Made by a program: the position numbers and the translations under genes. From JAAYED01 sp040772225 (GTDB lineage Bacteria; Chloroflexota; Anaerolineae; UBA1429), in assembly GCA_040772225.1 (NCBI GenBank), contig JAXGYO010000003.1, positions 558,001 through 622,000 of the forward strand: a DNA stretch of 64,000 nucleotides, given 5' to 3'. The notes beneath the pieces are model-generated. The model saw nothing but the letters and a program-made list of their open reading frames with translations, was not told the DNA's origin and made no database searches. Positions 16,260 to 25,265 of this stretch are shown here, in pieces (the first letter of the stretch is position 1; every line of letters starts with the position of its first letter).

Positions 16260-16288
16260 TTGGCACGCACCGGTGCGTGTGCTAAAAT
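16260..16288 (+). promoter_or_regulatory. Promoter of the tRNA-Arg(ACG) gene
   Basis: TTGGCA (16260-16265), 17-bp spacer, TAAAAT (16283-16288) with TGC before the -10 hexamer, 20 bp ahead of the tRNA. Confidence 0.65.
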
Positions 16289-16308
16289 GGCGTTGTCAGG
16301 TACTGCTT

Positions 16309-16382
16309 GCGCCCGTACCTCAATTGGATAGAGGGCCGGTCTACGAAACCGTAAGTTGGGCGTTCGAGCCGCCCCGGGCGCA
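16309..16382 (+). tRNA. tRNA-Arg (anticodon ACG)
   Basis: A 74-nt tRNA. Acceptor GCGCCCG pairs with CGGGCGC, discriminator A; anticodon loop CTACGAA with ACG at 16343-16345 (A34 is normally edited to inosine); T-loop GTTCGAGCC. It reads CGU/CGC/CGA. An intrinsic terminator follows directly. Confidence 0.94.
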
Positions 16383-16389
16383 CAAAAAG

Positions 16390-16415
16390 GCACCACCACC
16401 CGTGGTGCTTTTTTT
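16390..16415 (+). terminator. Intrinsic terminator after tRNA-Arg(ACG)
   Basis: GCACCAC (16390-16396) and GTGGTGC (16402-16408) form a perfect 7-bp stem with a 5-nt loop, followed by seven Ts (16409-16415). Confidence 0.92.
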
Positions 16416-16468
16416 CTTTACAGGCGGCCGTTTCCTGGGATTCCGGGTCTGGTTCGGAGGGAGGCTAG

Positions 16469-16873
16469 ATGAAGCAGTTGCTCAAGCACGTGATGAGCTT
16501 TGAGGACGTCAACTGGTGGATGCTGGCAGGGGGCATGGCCCTGAATGTCGGCATCGCAGCCATCGCGACGATCCTGGGCGCCTACTGGTCGCTGTCCGAG
16601 ACGACGGCTGAGTTCTACGCGCTCTACGGCCCTCCGCTGATGCTGTTGGGCGTCTTTTTGGCGACGCTTTTGGCCGGAGCGCTCGTATCGCGTATGGCCT
16701 ACCAGGTGCCGCTCAGGCACGCCTTTCTTTCCAGCCTGGGTGCAGCGGGGGCCTTTGTATTTGGAGCCGTGATCGCGCTCAACTATATGCTGCTGCTGCT
16801 CGCTGTGGTGGCTGTGCTGGGAAACGTCAATGGCGCCATGTTGGCTCTGCCGAAACCTCACCGGAGGTTGTAG
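16469..16873 (+). CDS. Small four-helix membrane protein, unknown function
   Basis: A 134-residue hydrophobic protein with about four membrane helices (near residues 18-38, 52-70, 88-106 and 108-124) and a short basic tail (PKPHRRL). No family recognised. Sequence composition and the clean GGAGGGAGGCTAG ribosome region before the ATG indicate a real gene. It stands alone between two tRNA-Arg genes. Confidence 0.65.
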   Translation: MKQLLKHVMSFEDVNWWMLAGGMALNVGIAAIATILGAYWSLSETTAEFYALYGPPLMLLGVFLATLLAGALVSRMAYQVPLRHAFLSSLGAAGAFVFGAVIALNYMLLLLAVVAVLGNVNGAMLALPKPHRRL

Positions 16874-16889
16874 CGGGCGGCGGGGGATT

Positions 16890-16917
16890 TTGCCGCATCG
16901 CTGACGCATGTTATACT
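16890..16917 (+). promoter_or_regulatory. Promoter of the tRNA-Arg(CCG) gene
   Basis: TTGCCG (16890-16895), 16-bp spacer, TATACT (16912-16917), with the tRNA starting 9 bp later. Confidence 0.6.
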
Positions 16918-16926
16918 TGCGCCAGT

Positions 16927-16998
16927 GCCCCCTTAGCTCAGTGGATAGAGCACCAGCCTCCGGAGCTGGTGGCAGGCGTTCGAGTCGCCTAGGGGGTA
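16927..16998 (+). tRNA. tRNA-Arg (anticodon CCG)
   Basis: Acceptor GCCCCCT pairs with AGGGGGT (first pair G-U), discriminator A; anticodon loop CTCCGGA with CCG at 16960-16962; T-loop GTTCGAGTC. It reads CGG arginine codons. It converges with the prmC-tsaC gene, whose stop is at 17003. Confidence 0.92.
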
Positions 16999-17002
16999 CT
17001 TG

Positions 17003-18550
17003 CTATACCTCGAGATCGGGCAGAATCTCACGCAAGGCTTCCACATCCAGTGCCCCTTGCCGCAGCAGCCGCGGTGGGGAGACGCTGAGATCCACGATCG
17101 ATGATGCTACCCCTTGAGGGCACGTGCCACCGTCCAACACCAGGTCCACGCGACCTGCCAGATCGGCCAGGGCTTCCTGTGCGCTCGTGGGAGCGGGTCT
17201 TCCCGATACATTCGCGCTGGTCACGGCCAGTGCACCCCCAGCGGCAGCGATGAGTGCTATCGCAGCGGGGTGATCGGGCAGGCGCACGGCCACTGTGTTT
17301 CGCCCCGAAGTCAGCCTTTCTGGCAGATTGGGCTGGCGGGGCAGGACGATGGTGAGGCCGCCTGGCCAGAAACGCCTTGAAAGCTCCTCGAACGCGTCTG
17401 GCAGGCGCCTGGCCACAGCGGTCACCTTCTCGGGCCCAGAAACAAGCACAGGGATGGCCAGTTCAGAGGGCCGCCCCTTGGCGCGGTATAGCCGCTCCAG
17501 CGCGGGCCCGCTCCACAGATCGCAACCGACGCCATAGACCGTGTCGGTGGGAAAGACCACGAGCTCGCCGCGGCGCAGCGTCCTCACCGCCTGCGCGATA
17601 GCGCGGGGATCATCTGCCGGCAGCACCTGTGTCTCGTACTGCTCCGTCCGCGAGTCTTTCATCGTCACCTCCGCCCTCTCGATGCGAATCACCCGTTCCC
17701 ATCCGGCCAGGTCGCGCAACACCTGTACACTGGCGTCAGGCAGCGTCTGTTGGGCGGATGCCACCAGCGCCTGTGCCTGGCGGGGATTGCACTCCAGCAG
17801 GGCCAGACCCGGCCGGGCGAGCGTCGTGGGAAGGGTCGCGATGAGCCTCTCAATCAGTGCGGTGCCTCCGGGCCCGCCGTCCAGGGCCAGGCGAGGTTCG
17901 TGTTTCTGTATGCTGGCCTGTAGCTCTGGCCATGTCTCGGGGTCGATGTAGGGCAGGTTGGCCACGATGAGGTCAAAGGAGCCTGGCACTGTGCTGAGGA
18001 GGTCCGATTGCACAAACTGGATGCGCTCTTGCAGCATGTAGCGCTGTGCGTTCGCTCTCGCGACGGTCAGGGCGGCCGGAGAGATATCCGTTGCCCATAC
18101 CTCCGCAGCGGGTAAATGTCGCGCCAGCACGACGGCGAGCGCACCGCTGCCTGTGCCGACATCGACGACGCGCAACTTTCCGGTGCGACTGCCCGCCCAG
18201 GCCAGCGCCTCTTCCACGATCTGCTCCGTCTCCGGGCGCGGGATCAGGACTGCAGGCGTGACGTGCAGCGTGACGTCGTAAAAGGCGCGTTCGCCGGTCA
18301 GGTAGGGGATGGGCACGTCATCCAGCGCGCGGCGCACCAGCTCTGTATAACGGGTCGCCTGGTCTGGGGTCAGGCAGGTGTTCCAATCGATAAGGAGCCG
18401 GGGACGGTCCACCTGGAGCAGGTGAGACAGCAGCAGTTCGGCGTCCAGACGCGGTGATTCGGCCTGATGTGCCACAAAGAGGCGGATCGCCCAGTGCAGG
18501 GCATCGTGAACACGCGAAGGGCAGGGTTCGGCGGGGGACAGGCCGCCCAC
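17003..18550 (-). CDS. Fusion of PrmC (release-factor glutamine methyltransferase) and TsaC/Sua5 (threonylcarbamoyl-AMP synthase)
   Basis: A 515-residue two-domain protein. Residues 1-300 are PrmC/HemK: helical N-terminus, SAM loop RVVDVGTGSGALAVVLA and the catalytic motif as ANLPYIDPE (NLPY where most have NPPY), which methylates the GGQ glutamine of release factors. Residues 310-515 are a YrdC/Sua5 domain with GELVVFPTDTVYGVGCDL, KGRPSELAIPVLV and VTSANVSGRPAP, which makes threonylcarbamoyl-AMP for tRNA t6A. The GTG start lies 5 bp after the prfA stop, so the PrmC half sits beside its substrate's gene. The proposed start has only a weak ribosome site. Confidence 0.9.
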   Translation of the reverse strand: MGGLSPAEPCPSRVHDALHWAIRLFVAHQAESPRLDAELLLSHLLQVDRPRLLIDWNTCLTPDQATRYTELVRRALDDVPIPYLTGERAFYDVTLHVTPAVLIPRPETEQIVEEALAWAGSRTGKLRVVDVGTGSGALAVVLARHLPAAEVWATDISPAALTVARANAQRYMLQERIQFVQSDLLSTVPGSFDLIVANLPYIDPETWPELQASIQKHEPRLALDGGPGGTALIERLIATLPTTLARPGLALLECNPRQAQALVASAQQTLPDASVQVLRDLAGWERVIRIERAEVTMKDSRTEQYETQVLPADDPRAIAQAVRTLRRGELVVFPTDTVYGVGCDLWSGPALERLYRAKGRPSELAIPVLVSGPEKVTAVARRLPDAFEELSRRFWPGGLTIVLPRQPNLPERLTSGRNTVAVRLPDHPAAIALIAAAGGALAVTSANVSGRPAPTSAQEALADLAGRVDLVLDGGTCPQGVASSIVDLSVSPPRLLRQGALDVEALREILPDLEV

Positions 18551-18554
18551 GGCG

Positions 18555-19622
18555 TCAGGCTACCTGCGCCAGCAGGCGCGTCTGCTCCTGGGCAGCGAGT
18601 TGCTCGATGAACTCGTCGATCTCGCCCGAGAGGACGCTCTCGAGCTGATAGCTGGAGTAGCCGATGCGATGGTCGGTAACGCGGTTCTGCGGAAAGTTGT
18701 ACGTGCGGATCTTTTCGCTGCGTTCGCCGGTGCCTACCTGCGCCCGGCGCTCCTCGTCGCGCTCGTTGAACAGGGTGCTGTACTGGAGATCGTAGAGGCG
18801 CGCCCGGAGCACGTCCATGGCGCGCGCCTTGTTCTGCAACTGTGAACGCTCGTTCTGGCACTGGACGACCAGGCCGGTGGGAAGATGCGTGATGCGTACA
18901 GCAGAATCGGTGGTGTTGACACTCTGGCCGCCCTTGCCCCCGGAGCGATAGATGTCGATGCGCAGATCATTCTCATCGATCTGCAGCTCGAATTCGTCCG
19001 CCTGAGGGAGGACCGCCACCGTGGCGGTGGAGGTGTGGATGCGGCCGCTGGTCTCGGTGACAGGTACGCGCTGAACGCGATGAACGCCGCTCTCGAACTT
19101 GAGCCTTGAGTAGGCGCCGCGCCCTTTGACCTCGAAAACGATCTCTTTGTAGCCACCGATGCCTGTCTCGTTGGCGCTCAGGAGGTTGGTCTTCCAGCCC
19201 TGCGCCGCTGCGTACATGGTGTACATGCGGTACAAATCCGCCGCGAAAAGCCCGGCCTCGTCGCCGCCTGCGCCTGCGCGAATCTCGACGATCACGTTCT
19301 TGGCGTCACGCGGGTCCTGGGGCACGAGCAACTCCTGGAGCTCCGCCGAGTTCGCCTCCAGTTCCTGCTCGATTCGCGCGATCTCGTCATCGATCATGGC
19401 CAACATATCTGCGTCATCCTCCTCCTCGCGGAGGGCGCGCGCATCTGCCAGCTCCTGATTCAGAGCCTCATAGCGGCGATACACCTGGACGATGGCGGCG
19501 ACTTCGGCCTGCTCCTGTCCGTAGGTGCGCAGCAGGTTGGGATCGCTGATCACCTCCGGCGAGGACAACAGGCGGTTCAGCTCATCATATCGCGCTACAA
19601 TCGCGCCGACCTTCTCAAACAT
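18555..19622 (-). CDS. prfA: Peptide chain release factor 1
   Basis: A 355-residue class I release factor that terminates translation at UAA and UAG. The codon-recognition tripeptide PVT is present (RVQRVPVTETSGR) and the peptidyl-tRNA hydrolysis motif GGQ lies in SGGKGGQSVNTTDSAVR. The chosen ATG at 19622 gives the standard length and has GGGAG 11 nt upstream; a GTG six codons earlier is possible. A TATAAT with extended TGG (minus strand, 19664-19669) is the likely -10 element. UGA is read by RF2, so this factor is irrelevant to the TGA recoding proposed near 13-15 kb. Confidence 0.95.
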   Translation of the reverse strand: MFEKVGAIVARYDELNRLLSSPEVISDPNLLRTYGQEQAEVAAIVQVYRRYEALNQELADARALREEEDDADMLAMIDDEIARIEQELEANSAELQELLVPQDPRDAKNVIVEIRAGAGGDEAGLFAADLYRMYTMYAAAQGWKTNLLSANETGIGGYKEIVFEVKGRGAYSRLKFESGVHRVQRVPVTETSGRIHTSTATVAVLPQADEFELQIDENDLRIDIYRSGGKGGQSVNTTDSAVRITHLPTGLVVQCQNERSQLQNKARAMDVLRARLYDLQYSTLFNERDEERRAQVGTGERSEKIRTYNFPQNRVTDHRIGYSSYQLESVLSGEIDEFIEQLAAQEQTRLLAQVA

Positions 19623-19711
19623 CGTGTCAGGATCTCCCACGTATAGCTCTCGCTCGACACATGATTATACCAGTGATGCAGCCGTGGCGCGAAACATGGT
19701 CACCGGTGGCA

Positions 19712-20797
19712 CTAACGCGTTTGGGCCTGGTACGGTCGCTGCGGGGCATGTGGCGTCAGCGTGTCGGCACGCGCAACTCGCCAGACAGCGCCAGATGCGA
19801 CGATCACGCGGGCGAGGGCGGCGTCCACCCACATACCTGCCATCTTGCTGTCCGCCTGGATGCGCGCATTGAGGAGCAGGTCTACTCGTCCCTCTATCGG
19901 GGGGATGTCATTCTGCCAGTCTGTTTGCCCCAGCGCCGTGAAGCTGACTTTGGCGGAGGCGTTCGCGGAGGAGGCGTGGAATTTCAGGTGAGCCACGGGA
20001 GCACCGTGCTCGCGCAAGGTCTCTACGACCGCATCGATCACACGAATGATCTCTGCGCGGCCGCCGGTGCCCAGATCCGCGGTCAGCGCCCGATCCACCC
20101 AGGCGAGCTGGGTCTCGCCCGCGCCGTACCGGTCATAGTCGATGGGGATCGCAAAGGCGGGCGCCGGTGCCCCGCCGCTCTCGACGAGGTCTCGCCATCG
20201 GGACACCTCTGTGGCATGGAGCGAGTTCTGGGAGATCATCGGGGTGCCGGGGAGCCTTGCGCGTGCCAGTTCTTCGAGCTCCGCCCGTGCTTTGGCGTCC
20301 AGCAGGTCCGCCTTGTTCAGGATGAGCACGCCTGCCTCATCCAGCTGCCGGTCCAGGATATACAGCACCTGGTCGCTAAAGGGCAGGGGCTCGCCGCGCA
20401 ATCGTCGCAGCAGCAGCCTGCTGTCAGTGAACACTGACAGGCTTTCACAGCGGATATCCAGGTCGGGGCGCGCGCGCAGGGGAAGGACGACCGTGGCGAT
20501 CAGATCCGCGCAGGAGCCGACCGATTCAGCATAGATGACCTCGGGGCGTGCATTGGCGTTCAGCTCGGTGAGCACATCCAGTAGCTGGTCGAAGGAGCAG
20601 CAGAAGCAGCCGCCAGTGACCTGGACCACAGGGATGTGCTCTGCCTGTACAAAGGCGGTATCCACCAGAAAGCGGCCCTGGTCGTTGGTCACGATGCCCA
20701 CCCGCTCGCCGCGGGCGATGTGCTGCTGTGCCGCCTTTACGATTGCCGTCGTCTTGCCGCTGCCCAGGAACCCGTTGACGAGATGGATGCGGGTCAT
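19712..20797 (-). CDS. COG0523 (CobW/G3E) GTPase, probable metallochaperone
   Basis: A 361-residue G3E GTPase. Walker A is NGFLGSGKTTAI near residue 10, the family metal-binding motif CxCC is present as GGCFCCSF near residue 62, and LILNKADLL gives the NKxD base-recognition motif. The C-terminal half carries the CobW C-domain. Such proteins deliver zinc or help load cobalamin enzymes. The ATG overlaps the stop of the URO-D-thioredoxin gene as ATGA (20794-20797), so the chaperone is probably made with and for that protein, whose relatives are zinc-dependent corrinoid methyltransferases (inference). Confidence 0.88.
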   Translation of the reverse strand: MTRIHLVNGFLGSGKTTAIVKAAQQHIARGERVGIVTNDQGRFLVDTAFVQAEHIPVVQVTGGCFCCSFDQLLDVLTELNANARPEVIYAESVGSCADLIATVVLPLRARPDLDIRCESLSVFTDSRLLLRRLRGEPLPFSDQVLYILDRQLDEAGVLILNKADLLDAKARAELEELARARLPGTPMISQNSLHATEVSRWRDLVESGGAPAPAFAIPIDYDRYGAGETQLAWVDRALTADLGTGGRAEIIRVIDAVVETLREHGAPVAHLKFHASSANASAKVSFTALGQTDWQNDIPPIEGRVDLLLNARIQADSKMAGMWVDAALARVIVASGAVWRVARADTLTPHAPQRPYQAQTR

Positions 20798-22182
20798 TGG
20801 GGACCTTTGCTGTGCCGCGTGATGGCCTCCTCCAGCAGGGCCAGCAACTCGCGGTTACCGGGGATAATGGAAGAGAACGCCAGGGTTCCGTCGATGAGGA
20901 TGCAGGGCAGGTTAGTGATGCCCATCTTTTTCATGCGGGCGACGTTCTCCGGCACGGTGATCTTGTACTCGACCATGTCCACCCGGCCGCCGAGCTCCGC
21001 AGTGGCACGTTGCGCGGCGCCCAGCATATAGCCGCAGGCCGGGCAGGTATCCGAGTCCAGCGTAAAGACCTCCATCAAAGGACGCTCCAGCTTGGCGTAC
21101 TGAGGAACGTCGATCTGGTAGTCGACTTGCGGGGCGTGATAGTGCGCCATCACCTCGCGGTATCGCGCGGGATCGCGCACGGCCTCCACCACACCGATGA
21201 CGTTCTCTACCGGTATGTCGTAGGGCATGTCGCAGCCCGGGGCCAGGATCAGGTTGTGCGTGTCCACCGCTGCCAGCGTATCGACCACCCACTTGATGTT
21301 GTCCTGCTGTGATCCCAGCAGCATAACGGTGGTCAACGGGATGTTCCCGCCGATGGTGATTCCGTGCCGGTCGGTGATCTCCTTGGCCGCCGCCAGATCG
21401 ATGTTCTCATCGATGCAGATGGCGTCGGGCGCGGTGTGGCACATCACATCCATATTCTTGGTAGCATCTCCGCAGACAAAGAGCGAGGAAGGTACGCCTC
21501 GTTGGCGCAGGTCTGCAAAAAGGCTGCTGAGGGGCGCCTGGAGAAATGCTGCAAAGGTGCGTGGGGATATCTGCGACACCAGCGGGTCCACATACGCGAT
21601 GACATCTATGCCGGCGTCTATGTACAGATCGGCCATGCGGGCGGCGACGCGCGTTGCATAGTCCAGCAGCGCGGTGACGTATGCTGGATCATCGAACATG
21701 TCCATAAAGATGTCGGTGCCGCGCAGATGCGAAGCCAGCGTCAACGGTCCGCAGACGAGGCCGTACAGCGCTGTGCGCTCCCCTACCTCAGCCTTGAGGC
21801 GCGACATCGCCTCCAGGACCACAGGCAGACGGCCCTGGTGCCGTTCCGGTAGCATGGTGGGGATGTCCTTGCGAACCGCCAGCGGATGTGTCGCCACAGA
21901 GGGTGGGGCCTTGGACGCCCAGGCCAACTCGCAACCCAGGATCTCCGCCTCCAGTTGAAGATCAAAGACGACGGGTTGCCCATCGGGATCATAGAGCGCA
22001 TTGACCCTCAGCAGGGCTTCCACGAGCGCGTCCGCATCCCTGAGGAGGGTGGTGGCGTCGGTCCCGGTGAGCCTTCCGGCGTGGACTCCTGCAAAGGGCA
22101 GCCAGGGCACTGATGGAAGTGTTTCGTGGGCCAGGGCGGCGAGCAGGAGTTCGCGGCCGCTGGTGTTCCGATCATGATTCAT
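20794..22182 (-). CDS. URO-D superfamily (corrinoid methyltransferase-like) protein fused to a thioredoxin-like domain
   Basis: A 462-residue protein. Residues 1-355 are a uroporphyrinogen-decarboxylase-superfamily barrel most like MtaA/MtbA-type methylcobamide methyltransferases (GLVCGPLTLASHLRG, AYVDPLVSQISPRTF, HNLILAPGCDMPYDIPVENV). Residues 375-455 are a thioredoxin/glutaredoxin-like domain with a CPAC active site (LDSDTCPACGYMLG) and the cis-proline region NLPCILIDGTLAF. GAGGAG precedes the ATG. This combination, with the coupled COG0523 GTPase, suggests a redox-linked methyl- or thiol-transfer enzyme, but the substrate is unknown. Confidence 0.82.
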   Translation of the reverse strand: MNHDRNTSGRELLLAALAHETLPSVPWLPFAGVHAGRLTGTDATTLLRDADALVEALLRVNALYDPDGQPVVFDLQLEAEILGCELAWASKAPPSVATHPLAVRKDIPTMLPERHQGRLPVVLEAMSRLKAEVGERTALYGLVCGPLTLASHLRGTDIFMDMFDDPAYVTALLDYATRVAARMADLYIDAGIDVIAYVDPLVSQISPRTFAAFLQAPLSSLFADLRQRGVPSSLFVCGDATKNMDVMCHTAPDAICIDENIDLAAAKEITDRHGITIGGNIPLTTVMLLGSQQDNIKWVVDTLAAVDTHNLILAPGCDMPYDIPVENVIGVVEAVRDPARYREVMAHYHAPQVDYQIDVPQYAKLERPLMEVFTLDSDTCPACGYMLGAAQRATAELGGRVDMVEYKITVPENVARMKKMGITNLPCILIDGTLAFSSIIPGNRELLALLEEAITRHSKGPQ

Positions 22183-22273
22183 GGTGTCTCCTCGCTGTGT
22201 CTGCACGCGTGACATCTGTACGGCTCGCCAGATGGCGGGATGCGTCAGAGCGCGTGATTGCGGGCCGCCAGGT

Positions 22274-22302
22274 TTGCGATGCCTAACGCGATATGGTAGA
22301 AT
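22274..22302 (+). promoter_or_regulatory. Promoter of the hsp20 gene
   Basis: TTGCGA (22274-22279), 17-bp spacer, TAGAAT (22297-22302), 49 bp before the start codon. A TGGTAGA...CTTTAG motif is repeated at 22294 and 22316, overlapping the -10 and start site, and could be an operator. No CIRCE element is seen. Confidence 0.6.
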
Positions 22303-22350
22303 ATACTTTAGTCAGATGGTAGACTTTAGCGGACTAGATACTACAGGCGA

Positions 22351-22722
22351 ATGATGATGCAGGATCGCAGGGCGTCCGGATCGCGGACTTATTATATCAC
22401 ACAGCGGCAGCGCGAGTGGCGGCCGCCTACTGACGTCTACGAGACGGATAGAGCCATCGTCGTCAAGGTGGAGATTCCTGGCATTCAGGAGGGCGACTTT
22501 AGCATCACCATGGCTGATCGCCGGCTGGTGATCAGTGGAAATCGTCCAGAGCCTGAGCACAAGGTCAGCTACCATAATCTGGAAATACAGTACGGACCCT
22601 TTCGCACAGAGGTGCACGTGGCCGTGAACCTCCAGGAAGACGCGATCGAGGCCAGCTACGAGGGCGGCTTTCTCTATGTCAGGTTGCCCCTGGCTGGTGT
22701 CAGGCGCATTCCTATTTCGTAG
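22351..22722 (+). CDS. Hsp20 / alpha-crystallin family small heat-shock protein
   Basis: A 123-residue ATP-independent holdase chaperone. The alpha-crystallin domain spans about residues 24-120: PPTDVYETDRAIVVKVEIPG, then DRRLVISGNR and YGPFRTEVHVAVNL. The usual C-terminal I-x-I/V is present as RRIPIS. The start is ambiguous among three consecutive ATG codons. It is followed by lon, so two protein-quality-control genes stand together, probably both stress-induced. Confidence 0.92.
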   Translation: MMMQDRRASGSRTYYITQRQREWRPPTDVYETDRAIVVKVEIPGIQEGDFSITMADRRLVISGNRPEPEHKVSYHNLEIQYGPFRTEVHVAVNLQEDAIEASYEGGFLYVRLPLAGVRRIPIS

Positions 22723-22777
22723 TTGGGCCACCTTCACACTGTCTGTCGCTGCCGGGGGTCTAGAGAGTTGAGTATAT

Positions 22778-25264
22778 ATGTCAGAATCGCATTCAGTTGA
22801 GCAACAGGTCGAGCAGGAGGTGCTAGAGAACCACGAGAACGAGCAAACTGTCCGTGAGTTGGAGACCGTTTCCATCCTTCCTCTCCGGAATACGGTCGTC
22901 TTTCCTTCCAATGTTCTCCCTCTGGTCGTAGAGCGCCCCGGTTCCATTCAGCTCATCGATGATGCACTGGCGCAAGACCGCGTGGTGGCTCTGGTTGCGC
23001 TCAAGGACCCCGACGTCAGGGACCCTGAGCCTGCGGATCTCTACCAGGTCGGCGTTTTGGCAGTGGTCCATCGTATGGCCAGGGACAGAGAGGGCGCCGC
23101 ACTCCGGCTGATCGTCCAGGGACTGGATCGCGTGCGTATCCACGAGGTTCTGCAGACAGAACCGTACATGCGGGCGACCTATGAGCGTGTGCCCGAGTCC
23201 GCTGTAGAAGGTGTCGAGCTCGAGGCCCTTGTGCGCAGTCTGAAGGACCTGTTCCGCAGAACCGCAGAACTAACGGCCCATTTCACTGAGGAGACCGTCA
23301 GCGCTGTTCTGGAGACCGAGGAGCCCGCGCGGCTGGCGTACCAGGTGGCCGCCAACACGCGCATGGCGCTGGAAGACCGTCAGGAACTGCTGGAGATGGA
23401 CGATGTCTCTGAGAAACTGCGCCGCTTGATTGAGCTGTACACGCGCGAGATCGATATTCTCGAATTGGGGCAAAAGATTCGAGACGATGCCCAGTCCGAG
23501 ATCGGCGACATGCAGCGCAAGTACTTTTTGCAGGAACAGCTCAAGGCGATCCAGCGAGAGCTGGGTGAGGACAGCGAGCAGGTCGTCGAGGCTCGGGAGC
23601 TCGCCGAGCGCATTGCAGAGGCAGGGATGCCGGAGGAGGCGGAGCGAGAGGCGAAGCGCGAGCTGGACAGGCTGAGCAAACTGCCTCCGGCGGCTGCCGA
23701 GTATTCCGTGATTCGTACCTATCTGGATTGGCTGATCGAACTTCCCTGGAAGACGGTTACCGAGGACAACCTCGACGTCAAGGCTGCGCGACAGGTGCTG
23801 GACGAGGACCACTATGGTCTCACAGAGATCAAAGATCGCATAGTGGAGTATCTGGCCGTGCGCAAGCTGCGACAGGAGCGTTCCGGTGAGCCGCAAGAGG
23901 AGGCGTCCAGGGACCTGATCCGGCGTGAGCGAGAGGGTGTCATCCTGTGCCTGGTGGGCCCGCCCGGCGTGGGCAAGACGTCGCTGGGGCAGTCCATCGC
24001 GCGCGCACTCGGGCGCAAGTTCATCCGCCAGTCACTGGGGGGCGTGCACGACGAGGCCGAGATACGCGGCCACCGGCGCACCTATATTGGCGCCATGCCC
24101 GGGCGTATCATGCAGGCTATTCGCCGCAGCGGCACCCGTAACCCGGTGTTTATGCTGGACGAGATTGACAAGGTGGGCGCCGATTTCCGTGGCGATCCCA
24201 CCTCGGCACTGCTCGAGGTCCTGGACCCAGAGCAGAATGCCGAATTCCGCGATCATTATCTGGGTGTGCCCTTTGATCTGTCGCAGGTGATGTTCATCAC
24301 GACTGCGAATATGCTGGATACCATCCCATCGCCTCTCTTGGACCGGATGGAAGTATTGCAGCTCTCGGGGTACACCGAACGCGAAAAGCTCGCCATTGCC
24401 CGGGGTTATCTCGTGCCGCGCCAGATCCGCGAGAACGGTCTGCGCGAGGGAGAGGTCACCTTTGAGGAAGAGGCGCTGGCCCGCATCGCGCGTGACTATA
24501 CGCGCGAGGCAGGGGTGCGCAACCTCGAGCGTATGATTGGCTCCGTGTGCCGCAAGGTGGCGGCTCGCGTTGCCGCAGGGGATGCTGACCACACGACGAT
24601 ACGTGCGGAGGATGTCCCCGATTATCTGGGCAAGCCGCGATACTTTTATGATGTCGCTGAACGCACCGAGATTCCGGGGGTGGCCACCGGCCTGGCCTGG
24701 ACACAGAGTGGCGGCGATATCCTCTTTATTGAAGCTACCAAGATGAAGGGCCAAAAAGGCTTTGTGATGACCGGCCAACTGGGCCAGGTGATGCAAGAAT
24801 CAGCCAGGGCGGCCCTGAGCTATGTCCGTTCGAACGCCTCCGATCTGGGCGTCGATCCGGACGTGTTTGATACGCTGGACATCCATCTGCACGTACCAGC
24901 CGGTGCCATCCCCAAGGATGGCCCCTCGGCGGGCGTCGCAATGGCTACCGCGCTGGCATCTCTAGTCACCGGGCGTCCGGTGAATGGCGATCTCGCCATG
25001 ACAGGCGAGATCACACTGCGGGGGCTGGTGCTCCCGGTGGGCGGCATCAAAGAAAAGGTGTTGGCTGCACATCGCGCCGGCATCAAACGCGTGTGCCTGC
25101 CCAGGCGCAATGAACGAGACCTAAGTGAACTGCCCGAGCAGGTCCTGCAAGAACTCGAGATCATCCTCGTCGATCGAGTGGAGCAGGTCCTCGCGGCAGC
25201 TTTGGATACGGAAGGACACAATAGTGGCAAGACGACGAAGCAACAGGGGGCCGACCCAGGGTAA
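22778..25264 (+). CDS. lon: ATP-dependent Lon protease
   Basis: An 828-residue LonA. The N-terminal substrate-binding domain starts near ILPLRNTVVFPSNVLPLVVE; a coiled coil spans about residues 225-300; the AAA+ domain has Walker A GPPGVGKTSLG (about residue 393) and Walker B PVFMLDEIDKV; the C-terminal protease has the catalytic serine in PKDGPSAGVAMA and lysine in GGIKEKVLAAHRAG. It degrades misfolded and regulatory proteins in the cytoplasm. It ends with a short polar tail and abuts the next gene (1 bp). Confidence 0.96.
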   Translation: MSESHSVEQQVEQEVLENHENEQTVRELETVSILPLRNTVVFPSNVLPLVVERPGSIQLIDDALAQDRVVALVALKDPDVRDPEPADLYQVGVLAVVHRMARDREGAALRLIVQGLDRVRIHEVLQTEPYMRATYERVPESAVEGVELEALVRSLKDLFRRTAELTAHFTEETVSAVLETEEPARLAYQVAANTRMALEDRQELLEMDDVSEKLRRLIELYTREIDILELGQKIRDDAQSEIGDMQRKYFLQEQLKAIQRELGEDSEQVVEARELAERIAEAGMPEEAEREAKRELDRLSKLPPAAAEYSVIRTYLDWLIELPWKTVTEDNLDVKAARQVLDEDHYGLTEIKDRIVEYLAVRKLRQERSGEPQEEASRDLIRREREGVILCLVGPPGVGKTSLGQSIARALGRKFIRQSLGGVHDEAEIRGHRRTYIGAMPGRIMQAIRRSGTRNPVFMLDEIDKVGADFRGDPTSALLEVLDPEQNAEFRDHYLGVPFDLSQVMFITTANMLDTIPSPLLDRMEVLQLSGYTEREKLAIARGYLVPRQIRENGLREGEVTFEEEALARIARDYTREAGVRNLERMIGSVCRKVAARVAAGDADHTTIRAEDVPDYLGKPRYFYDVAERTEIPGVATGLAWTQSGGDILFIEATKMKGQKGFVMTGQLGQVMQESARAALSYVRSNASDLGVDPDVFDTLDIHLHVPAGAIPKDGPSAGVAMATALASLVTGRPVNGDLAMTGEITLRGLVLPVGGIKEKVLAAHRAGIKRVCLPRRNERDLSELPEQVLQELEIILVDRVEQVLAAALDTEGHNSGKTTKQQGADPG

Positions 25265-25265
25265 C

